NCBI RefSeq assembly: GCF_020740795.1
Contig: NC_067282.1
Span: 166,648,274-166,712,273 of the forward strand
Origin: Apus apus
Lineage: Eukaryota; Chordata; Aves; Apodiformes; Apodidae
Reading direction: 5' to 3'
Length of the DNA: 64,000 nucleotides
The translations under genes and the position numbers were made by a program. Below are positions 24,270-33,606 of the stretch, one piece after another (positions within the stretch are counted from its first letter, which is position 1; the number at the start of each line of letters is the position of its first letter). The notes under the pieces were generated by a model. It worked only from the letters and a program-made list of their open reading frames with translations. It made no database searches and was not told the origin of the DNA.

Positions 24270-24728
24270 ATGCTGGAGAGCGGCTGCAAAGCGGTGAAGG
24301 AGGGCGTGCTGGAGAAGAGGAGCGACGGGCTCCTGCAGCTCTGGAAGAAGAAGCGCTGCATCCTCACCGAGGAGGGGCTGCTCCTCATCCCCCCCAAGCA
24401 GCAGCCGCCGTCGCCACCGCAGCAGCAGCAGCCGCTGCCGGCCGAGCCGGCGGCCAAGATCAAGGAGCTGCACTTCTCCAACATGAAGACGGTGGACTGC
24501 GTGGAGCGGAAGGGCAAGTATGTATACTTCACGGTGGTGATGGCCGAAGGGAAGGAGATCGACTTTCGGTGCGCGCAGGAGCAGGGCTGGAACGCGGCGA
24601 TCACGCTGCAGATGGTGCAGTACAAGAACCGCCAGGCCATCCTGGCCGTGCGCTCCACCCGCCAGAAGCAGCAGCACCTGGGGCAGCCCCACGGCCCGCG
24701 CCTCCGCACCGCATCCAACTCCGCATAG
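24270..24728 (+). CDS. PHLDA1: Pleckstrin homology-like domain family A member 1 (TDAG51)
   Basis: PHLDA1 is a small PH-domain protein induced by growth factors, ER or heat stress and T-cell activation. It binds phosphoinositides and modulates survival, apoptosis and receptor signalling. The AUG at 24270 has A at -3 and opens a 152-residue protein beginning MLESGCKAVKEGVLEKRSDG, the established short-form start of the family. The split PH domain covers about residues 10-128: EGVLEKRSDGLLQLWKKKRC, a short Gln/Pro insert (residues 41-60), KELHFSNMKTVDCVERKGKY, then GKEIDF…QGWNAAITLQMVQ. The protein ends RLRTASNSA, as in mammals (…STSNSA), but lacks the long Gln tract and the C-terminal Pro-Gln/Pro-His repeats of the mammalian protein (about 260 residues for the same form). 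The coding region has one exon and sits downstream of NAP1L1 on the same strand. Identification is very secure; PHLDA2 and PHLDA3 lack this insert and ending. Confidence 0.96.
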   Translation: MLESGCKAVKEGVLEKRSDGLLQLWKKKRCILTEEGLLLIPPKQQPPSPPQQQQPLPAEPAAKIKELHFSNMKTVDCVERKGKYVYFTVVMAEGKEIDFRCAQEQGWNAAITLQMVQYKNRQAILAVRSTRQKQQHLGQPHGPRLRTASNSA

Positions 24729-24733
24729 GGCAG

Positions 24734-24901
24734 GTAGGGCCGCCGCTCCCGCCCCGAGGTCGCGCTCCTGCCCCCGGGGCTGCCGCGCCGCGCTCCCTCT
24801 GCGGCCCCGGCCCCGCAACGCGGTTCCCGGCGGGGGGAACCTGCTGCGGGCGCCGCTGCTGCCCCCGCTCACCCGCTGCCCTTTGTGCTGTCTCACTGCA
24901 G
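24734..24901 (+). other. PHLDA1: PHLDA1 3' UTR intron, 168 bp
   Basis: Donor CAG|GTAGGG five bases after the stop codon and acceptor TGTCTCACTGCAG|GTGAAG with a pyrimidine-rich tract. Because the junction is much closer than about 50 bases to the stop, splicing here should not trigger nonsense-mediated decay. Predicted from splice signals only. Confidence 0.6.
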
Positions 24902-25095
24902 GTGAAGTTACCGAAGCGCTTCGGGAAAGCGGGACTGAGCGCCTTGCTTGCGGGACTTACTTCGGTTGGTCAAAACGGGGCAAACGCCAGAGATGCAGGT
25001 AGACCGGAGAGAAGCAGCTCAACAACCTGGACCCCAGCTAAGCTGCTGCTGCTGCTGCTTTGCCGCCCTCGGTGCCGAGAAACATTTCAAATCTG

Positions 25096-25225
25096 TTATT
25101 TATGAACCTTGGAAAGGATCCGTTGGCGTGATGGGACTTCTAGGAGACATGATGTACTGTAACTTTATTTTAATGTATTTTATTTTATTTATTAGGGTTG
25201 TTTGTTTTTGATTATTATTTTTTTT
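25096..25225 (+). promoter_or_regulatory. PHLDA1: AU-rich element in PHLDA1 3' UTR
   Basis: ATTTA at 25098-25102 and a full TTATTTATT nonamer at 25185-25193, within a T/A-rich run. Such elements confer rapid mRNA decay in immediate-early transcripts, in keeping with PHLDA1 induction behaviour. Function here is inferred. Confidence 0.6.
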
Positions 25226-25533
25226 AAGGCTTGTTTGCAAGACATTTCTGAATGTAGGTCATGTCCAAAAAGCAAAGGAAAAAAAACTATTTGTACGTTA
25301 GCTCCCTAAAGAAACAGAAACGTTCTGGGCTGTTTGGCTGTGTGCAATTTGACAAAATAGTGGTTTTTTTGCCTGAAATGTGCTTTGTTACACTAACATG
25401 GAAAACGCAACGCGTGGTTTGGAATTTCACTGAAACCCATCCTGCATACAAACCCTCTTCTTTTTAGTGAGAATATCAATTGCGGTTTGGGTTCTAAATT
25501 ATTTTCTTTTGAAGTCTGCACACAGTGTAAGAC

Positions 25534-25539
25534 AATAAA
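25534..25539 (+). promoter_or_regulatory. PHLDA1: PHLDA1 poly(A) signal AATAAA
   Basis: Canonical hexamer about 800 bases after the stop, with a GTGTGTGTT-like downstream stretch near 25598. Confidence 0.6.
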
Positions 25540-28082
25540 ATCTTACACACTCATTCGGAAAAGCAACATTGATTGCTATTCTGAGATTCAAACCCCGGTG
25601 TGTGTTAAATGTGTGAGCGGAGGGGAATCTGACCAACCTCCTTTGTGAGGCAGGAGTCACAGCTGGATTCCAGTTACCCCTTTGATGGGCCTGCTCCCAG
25701 GCTGGAGCTGAGAAGCATTTATGAGCATTTCTTAGTGCCCCAAGTTCAGGGCTCCCCCTGCACGGTTCATGTGTGAGCGGTCTGGGCTCTCGACCTTTGT
25801 TGTATTTCCCTTGGCAGTTTTTAAGTGTCTTGCATTAAAGTAGTCCCTACTTTAAAATCCATTTTATCTACATCTTAGTGTGCAAATGGATTATTTTGGT
25901 AACAGTTTGCATAAGCTGAAAGTTGCTCTCTAGCTGAGATAAACTAGATTAATTTTGGTGTGCAGCGCTGTCAGATGTTGAGAGAGGCTGCGATCTCGCC
26001 TCTAAAAATGTTGACGAAGCCGTGAAGTTGGAAAACAAAGGGCTAATTGCACAGCTGGTGTGTCTTCCTCTGCCTTTTAGAAGTCAGTGGGAGTTTGGCC
26101 GTGGATGCTGCCGAGAGCGGGTTAGAACAGTTCGCCCCAGTGCTGGTGAGGGAGCCAGGCACAGGCTGGTGTGTGCTTTTTAGGATGAGGCCCTTTGGGC
26201 AGGGAGTGATTTCACCTTGTGTGCTGCTGCAGCCCAGGCTCTCTGGTTTCAATGAAGTGGGATGCAGCAATGCGGCCCGTTATCTCTGGTTCAAGGTAAA
26301 AAGCTGCAGCCATGGAGCTGATTTGTTTTAACTAGCATGGTGAAGAAAACGGCTTTTGACCCCTTTACAAGTTACATGAATGTATACAAAACCCTTTAAA
26401 GCCTCACATCCAGGACTTTTCTGTTTGTGTAACTGAGGTGTAGCTTGACTGTTAAAAGCTCCACGTTCTTGGTTCAAGCTGTTTCTGTAAGTGTTTAAAG
26501 CAAAAGACTGAAGTGACACTCAAAGGAAGATCTCAGAATTGGCTGCTGTACAGAATGGTCCCTTCCTCTGCACCCTGAGCTTAATCTCAGTCCTGTGAGG
26601 AGTAAGTCGAGATGTCTTTCAGGCCCTCCTCTTTTTTTCCTGGTCCCCAGGTGTTGGGGTCACATATCCAGAAGTGCACACATGTAATGGTGCAGAATTA
26701 AAGCCTAGACATTGGTAGTCCTCTATGGTTACTCCCCAGTGCTTCTTTCTTGACAAGGTTGTGTGATGAGCTGGGGGTGATGAATTGCAGGAGTCCTAAC
26801 AAAGTTATTACTTTGAGACTAATTGAAATCGAAGGTGCCCTGCATCTTCGAGGATTAGATTCACTGTCTTGGCAATCATAATAGCCAATTTCCACATCTC
26901 TGTACATTTGTCATTACCATTCTGCTAATGCCTGGATGTTAGAACTGCAAGGGGATTTTCTAATGAGCTAGTGAAAGACTCACAAAATAGACTGTAATTT
27001 GTAATTTGGCTCCTCTCTTTAGAGTCATTAATTACAGTGTACTGAGTAACTAATCCACCTTTTCAGATACACAGATGTATCACTGATATCTCACCTACTA
27101 AAAGATGTTTTAGCCTATTGAAGGATAAATGTAATTGATGAAAATTAATAGCTATGTGATAAGAGAGACACATATTGGTCTTGGAGAGGCAGATATTCCT
27201 GTCCTCGGTGCATGCAAACCCCTGAATGCCATAAAAGTCTATGGATCTGGTCTAAAGCTGAAATTTTGCTGCTCCTCTGGAAGAACTTGTACTTTGAAAG
27301 TGAAAGGGAATGATTTTAATGTTATAACTGACATTAAGGTTTGAGAAAACAGCTTTAATTTTGAATTTGCTGCTCTTTTTCATTGGTTCAAAATCAGCGT
27401 CCCACTTTCACCTGGTGTTTCTTGTTTTAAGTTGGTCTGAAAGATGCTTTTGCCGTTTGAACTTATATAGTTCACCAACAAACTGTTGCCAGTCACCACT
27501 GCATGCTGTGTTTCTTACCTTTTTACAAATGTTGGTGACAGTGAAACTCTTACTGTGAGAGATGGTCACATCACAAAATCCGTCTTGAGCTGTTCCTGTG
27601 TCTGCAGTCTGAGCTGGTGCGATGGGTGTCAGGATCAAACCCCCCACCTTGGGCCTCCAGATTTGTCTCCTGAAGACCAAATGGGAACAAATTGGCAGGG
27701 GTCCCCTGGGGACAGTCGGACCATGTGGCTCATGCCGTGTCAGTATAAATAAGGCTAAATTGTCTGACATGGACAATCCGACAACTTTCTCACGCTCTAA
27801 ATTCCATGGGCTTTTTTGTTTTGGTTTGGGGTTTTTTGACTGATAGTAATTTTAGCCCAAGAAATTGTTTGATGTTATAAATAAAGTAGTTCTGAGCTTA
27901 TTTTTGGCTTGCTGCTTTACTACTGCATAGTCTTCACTGGAGCTACTTGGTTAAATTCTGTCTGCCACTGCCTTTTAAGCAATGGCTATGGAAGTAGGTC
28001 CAGCAGATCATGCTCCATCTTATTGGAGCTTTACAAGTAAAGAAATCAGGTTGTTCTTCCGCTTACCAAAAAGACCCCACAA

Positions 28083-28102
28083 ACAACAACAACAACAACA
28101 AA
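28083..28102. repeat. (AAC)n microsatellite
   Basis: Six uninterrupted ACA/CAA triplet units, followed by A-rich sequence. Confidence 0.85.
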
Positions 28103-31100
28103 AGCCAAAAAAAAACAAAACACAGGAAAAAAAGAACAGTATGTGGCTGTGGTAAAATTTAAATCAGAGAATAGACACCCATGCCAGCAAAACACAGCCA
28201 GGCAAATGCTGGCATAAAAGTGTGGGCAGTTGGTTCTTAAAAAGATCAAAACTTCACCTCTTAGGAAAAAAAGAAAAGAAAAGAAAAAAATAATAATTAA
28301 GGGGCAGCTTTGGCATGAAAATTCAAGATGTGGTAACCAAGAAAACTTAGAAACTGGGGGAAAAAGGAGATCAAGTGGATGTTGTCTCTGTCACATTCTG
28401 AAATAGTTCCTCTTTTTTAAGGTTCATGATATGCAAATGCCAGCTTCTGGATTATAGCTGCAGTGATGTACCAAATGTTTCCTAGCATATCCTATTGTGA
28501 GCAGAAATATCGGTGTCGTCAAGGAAAAAAGTGTGTAAATATGACTCATAAATGATTTCTGAGAGATGTGATTTATTTTTCATATTTTTCAAGATGCATT
28601 CCATTTCAAATAAAGAGTTATCTATTGAAAGAGCTGTTGATATGTTGGAGGAATGGTTGTTTGGTGGGCTATCTGGGTAAGCTTAGATGAGGCTTTAATC
28701 ATAACAATGTCTTAAGCTCAATTTAAGGGCCTAAGAGGAATGCTTTAAGCCTGTGTAGGTACCTTCTGAGGTAAAGACTTACATTCTCCGATCAATCTTC
28801 ATATGTAGCACAATTACAAGGCTCAGAGTCCTCAGCTTTGCTTCTTGCTGTGTATGATGTGTGACCCACCCGAGTCCTACTAATTTCAGTAATACTCTGC
28901 TTGGCTTCAGACTCCACATACAGCAGATCTTTGGGACACAGACTGCAGGCTCATAATCTTTACCTGTGAATGCCTTGCTCTGTGTGACGTTAGGAATATA
29001 AAATGAAGCATTAAATGTGCCTTGTTGCTCTTTTTTATGTATCTGAAGAACTGTGATTGAATTAAAAGTAACCTGAAAGTAGTCCAGAAGGGAACACTTC
29101 CAGCATTTGGCGTATCCTCTGACCTGATCTCTTCTAGGTTCATGGGAAAAGAAATGAGGTATTACACTATAAAAATGTGCGATGACTTCTGCTGCTTTGG
29201 GGTCTTTGCAGAACTGCAGTCATTTGGATGCCTTAGACTCCCCTGGGGTGTATTTGTATGGCAGCAGGTCCTCATTTTTAAAAATCTTCAGAAGTCTGTT
29301 AACTTCAGGGGCACAGTGTGCATTGACCTAGACTTACTGGTGCTGCTTGCCTTTGCTGGAGAGAAGTCAGTAACCTCTTTGGTAAGAAGGCTATTGCTGT
29401 AACAAGTACAAGTTCTCTTTTCAATACTAAACAACCAAAGAATAGGCATTTTAACTAAACATTTGATATAAAAACAATGGCTTGAAAGCTGACCTCTCAC
29501 AAGTGCTGGTGCTTGGCAGCTTTCAAAAGCCAGTTAAGCATCTGTGGATTTATTGTCTATTAAGGGCCCACCTTTGCTTACAGCTTTTACAGATGTCCCT
29601 TACTAGCTTTTAATATCAGTGCTCCATATCCCTGTAAGAGCATAAAAACGGTAGAAGAATATAATGATTTCTTGCTGTTTCTGTGTCAATGGTGTCTTTA
29701 TAAAGGTGCATTGAAAGTGTGTTTCTCTGCTCTAAGTTCTGACTAAGAGGATACAAAATAAGGCTGCTCACATACTCATGGTACATCTGAAATGGTCCTA
29801 GAAACTGGCCTATTATTTTCCTAGTGAGAAATATTGTCTTAATAGGGTTTTCTCAAAAGTGTTCTCTGATTATCCTAAGCAGGATAGGAAGAATGCTGAA
29901 ACTCAGGGGTCACCATGAGGTACAGAGATATAATCTGAGCCTGATGCAAAATCCATTGGAATTGACAGGAATTTTTCCAGACTGAGACAGATTTTGACCT
30001 TTTGTGAAAGTGATGGTTGCTTCTCTTTTTCTGTTTAGAAAATCCAGGAATGAAACCCCAGAAGAAAGACCTTGGACTGTAATCTGTGCCAGTAGTGACG
30101 GTGTGTGATTAGGGTAACACTGATTCTGGTCTTTTATCTTTTCTAAAGAAACAAGGGGGAGAGGAATTAGAAGATGGAATAATGCATATGTTTTCCAAGC
30201 AAAATAAAATATGAAAGAAGATAAATCTAAATGTTTTCTTTCCCCTCTGATATGAAATCTAGACCAGAATGGCTTTCTGGTTTCATTGGATTCACGGCAC
30301 AGCTGAAATGGAATGATGTTTTTGCAATTGAACCCAAATCTGAACTAAATTAAAGTCTTTACTTCTTTGACTCTCTCTCTCTAAGCAGGAACACCTAGAA
30401 AGTGCCTAAATAACTTTCCTCACCTACCCATATGTTTTTAAATCAACTGTTGTGAAGACTGTCAACTGAAGTCTTTTAAAAAAAGCTTATTCGAAATTTA
30501 TAAAGCTATAAACAGTATTATGAGTGTTTGTGATAATGTTTTTTCTGTTTTTCCACTGAGGGATTTTTGATGTGTGAGGTAAGGACCCTAAATGATGTGC
30601 AGCTGTTAATACTCTCCTCACACAGCATCGCTTCGTGCTTTCCGTGCCGAAGCTGGGCAGATGGTGACTTTAGTCCTGTTAAGAGCTTTACACCTTCAAG
30701 GTGTCCTGGCAACCAAAGGACCTCGGAGCTGCTGGGGACCTCACCATGGGGCTCAATTACTTGTGGGGTTTTGGCCTAATGCCACAGACTGAATTTACAA
30801 GGGAGACTGGCATCCGCTCCTAGGTGAGGCGCTGGGACGTGAGGTCGCATCGTTAGCTGGCACTGGTGAAGCTCACGCTCTGCGTCAACAGCCGCATTTG
30901 ATTGCAGCACCTACAAGTTTTCCTTAGGAAACTTGTACGGAAAGCCAGAGGTGAGGCTTCTGTGCTTAAGTGCTTGGGCCTTGTTCTGTTCTGTTTAGGT
31001 TTTTAGAAAAATATCAAAGCAGAGACCTTTACCCCAGTGTAGACTCATCACAGACACTTCAAATTGGCCAATTTTACAGCCTTTCCAAGTCATTTTGCTA

Positions 31101-31837
31101 GATAATTCTAGCGATGCCCCCCTCCCGTGCAGGGGAAATGGTTGTTTGGATGGGGGTTTGATTTACCTTTTGTGTAAAATCGTGCTGTGACAACAATGGA
31201 TTTTGCATAAACAAAATTTTTATTGACCCTACTTCATAATCTTTGTCTTCCAATAGTTTGTAACCAGCCATAGTAGATTAACCAAACCAGTAAATACATA
31301 CAGAATGACTAACCATTACAATGAAGCATACAGGGCTCTGTGGTCAGCAGAATATTTTAAACAAGACAATTTACCCCACATTTTGTAACTCTTCCAGAGA
31401 GATGAGGAAATCACTGCTTTTGTGTTTAAGATCTTGTCAGTGTTTCGTAAATATTTCTGATATTTATGACTGTACATATGGTTTTGATTATAACTTGCAG
31501 GAAGCTCAAGAATTGGGTCATATACTATTAAGGAGGGCATTATTTAATTAACTGTAATTTTTGTTGGGTTTTGTTGTTCAGCCTTCAGGATTTTTTGCAC
31601 CTACTGCTGTTTACAAAGGTAAAAGTACAGTGTGTAGTAACAGCAGTGAAGCTGCAACTCAGAGAACAAAACCAGCCTGTTCTTGGCTTGAGTGCCAGAG
31701 CCAGGGTCCTTTGAGGGAACGGCTCTCCTTCATGTTGCTCTGTGCTTTGGACCCGGGCCTGGGGATGATAACTCCCTGTATCAGCGATAGCACCTCTCTG
31801 CAAGGCTCTCAGCCCACTTGTATATCGTATCTCTGTG

Positions 31838-31925
31838 TTGGAGAAGAGGAAACTCGGGACCAGAGAGCCTGTGCTGCCTGCCCAAGGTCGTGCCTAGGGA
31901 AATGGAGAGCAGGATCGGCTCGCAG
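31838..31925 (+). mobile_element. MIR/CORE-SINE-like ancient remnant
   Basis: Contains GAGGAAACTCGGGACCAGAG followed 14 bases later by CTGCCCAAGGTCGTGCCTAG. These match, in order and spacing, the well-known MIR core text (GAGGAAACTGAGG…CAGAGAG…CTTGCCCAAGGTCACAC…). The copy is short and diverged. It overlaps a 145-codon open frame that is therefore probably spurious. No tRNA-like head was identified. Confidence 0.5.
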
Positions 31926-33311
31926 GCAGGGTCCCTGTCCCTGCATGAGAAACGCTGCCTCTGGCAGCACAGGCTGCTTCATTTTCTGTCCTTGGTAGGG
32001 ACCTTCCTTGGAGCCAACTGCAAAGGCAGTGTCCAAGCCAGTGCCACTGCCCCTTGGATGGGGACTCAAATGAACGACTGTCCAGCCAGGTAAGTTCCAG
32101 TGTTAAAAAAATTGTCATGATGCAGCTACTTGTCCAGTGGAGATAAGAGCAAGACAAAACACTTAGGTTTCACATGGGACTCAGCAGAGTCTTTGGATGG
32201 CTTCAGCTTATTAAATCAGCTTCTGGTTATTCCCAGCAGTAGTCATTGTGCAAACAGCGTACTAGGAGTGAAGGGATCTGCGAGTTATTGCCCATTTCCG
32301 GAGCAACTAATCTTCTCTATTTACTGTGGATTGCAAGGACAAAGAGAGGTTATCATCCCCATAGTAACTTGAAAGGACTCTAGATATGAATCCAGTGCTA
32401 ATGCAGCTTTTCCAGCCTGCTGACTGCCTTAACTAAAACACACTAGAAACCAAAAGGTGGGAATAATTTTCATCTCCCTGCCGTCCCACTATCATTTGAA
32501 CATTTCAGTCAGAAATTGGGAGTTATGAAAGAAATAATCATAGCCAGAAACACTCCCATCAAATGTTTTTCCCACCAGAAAAAACTGATAGGTGCACGAG
32601 GCTGTAGTAGCTCATCACAGCTTATCCAAATCCACTGCTGGAGGATGATGGGGGCTGCATGAGTTTATCTTTGTGGGCTTTCACAACGGCCCCATAAACT
32701 GTCTGTGGAGCTGAAAACTCCTCCATACCCTTTCCTCTGCCAGCAGTTATTGCAATATGCAGATGACCTTGCTAGGGGCTTTTCTTATACATGGACAAAC
32801 ATGAAAAAAAACACCCATTCTTTTAAAAGTTAGCCTTGAAGTGGACAAGATGTTTCTTTATTGGCTTTTTTGGGGGCTATCAGTGCTCTGGGCCAGTCAT
32901 GGAGTGGTGCCTCCAACGGAGTTAGACGTGTACTGGCTGCTTTTTTCATTTTTATCACGGTTTGTTAATATTTCCTGTTCCGCTAATCCACGTTTCCCTG
33001 GTACTCGTCCCTAGTGCTTGGCTCCTAAACAAAGTCACAGCTCTTGTCACAAGGCAGCGGGGTTGCATGCTTACCCTTCATGCGAGTGATGAGTGAAGGC
33101 TCAGCAGTAGGGAAGTAACGCTGACAGCTCTGCTCCGGGACAGCACATTGTCAGCATTCCTCACCAGGGCACCCAGCTGGCCTGGGAAAAGGCTGCTGTT
33201 TCAGAGGGGGAGTATAAAATAGACAGGCTGTTCTTCCAGAACTGAGGAAGATGGAGAAAGATGGTCATGTGATCACTTTCTGAGCAGACCAATGAAGTTG
33301 TGGAGCTCAAA

Positions 33312-33606
33312 ATGAGGTGGAGGTTGATCTCTTCTCCCAAGTTAACAAGCAATAGGACAAGAGGAACTGGCCTCAAGTTGTGAGGTGTAGGTTGGATATT
33401 AAAAGAAGCTTCTTCACTGAAAGGGTTATCAAACATAGGGACAGGCTGCCCACAGAGGTGGTTGAATCACCATCCCTGGCAGTGTTTAAAGGACATGTAG
33501 ATATGGTGCTTAGGGACATGGTTTAGCACCAGTCTCGGTAGAGTTAGCTTAATAGTTGGACTTGGTGATCTTAAAGGTCTTCTCCAACCACAATTACTCT
33601 ATGACA
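33312..33606 (+). mobile_element. CR1 LINE 3' end, sense
   Basis: Classical CR1 3' terminal sequence: TCTCTTCTCCCAAGTTAACA, AGGACAAGAGGAACTGGCCT, AGGCTGCCCACAGAGGTGG, then GGTGATCTTAAAGGTCTTCTCCAACCA and a degenerate CTATGACAC tail. About 295 bp, strongly 5'-truncated. It contains only the last codons of ORF2 and the 3' UTR, diverged and non-coding. Confidence 0.88.

Larger units (their letters stand above)
23770..24930. promoter_or_regulatory. PHLDA1: CpG island over PHLDA1 5' region and coding exon
   Basis: Abrupt change from AT-rich flank to very G+C-rich sequence dense in CpG. It includes several GGGGCGG-type Sp1 boxes between about 23890 and 23937, and covers the whole predicted coding exon and the small downstream intron. 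Typical for an immediate-early gene promoter and first exon. Confidence 0.9.
24729..25560 (+). promoter_or_regulatory. PHLDA1: PHLDA1 3' UTR
   Basis: Runs from the stop to an AATAAA at 25534-25539; a GT-rich stretch near 25598-25617 follows. Contains the predicted small intron and an AU-rich segment. The open frames inside (e.g. 24948-25211) show no recognisable protein content and lie after the stop. Confidence 0.7.
25561..33311. other. Intergenic region downstream of PHLDA1
   Basis: No supported gene. Contents noted: an (AAC)n microsatellite (28083-28102), A-rich tracts (28100-28125, 28265-28300), a possible non-coding element at 28420-28640, a small hairpin in a CpG cluster (30810-30945) and an old MIR-like SINE (about 31838-31925). 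Open frames of 60-145 codons here show no recognisable domain. Confidence 0.65.

Noticed and set aside
23766..24896. Minus-strand open frames of 376 and 315 codons across PHLDA1
   Set aside because: They are antisense to the PHLDA1 exon in very G+C-rich DNA, where stop codons are rare in every frame. Composition is Arg/Pro/Gly/Ala-rich with no domain.
24200..25105. Plus-strand 301-codon frame overlapping PHLDA1 in another frame
   Set aside because: A frame-shifted shadow of PHLDA1 that continues through the small 3' UTR intron; no recognisable protein content.
31561..31998. 145-codon Cys-rich frame
   Set aside because: Overlaps the MIR-like remnant, with no domain, signal peptide or splice context; overlapping frames of similar length occur on the other strand.
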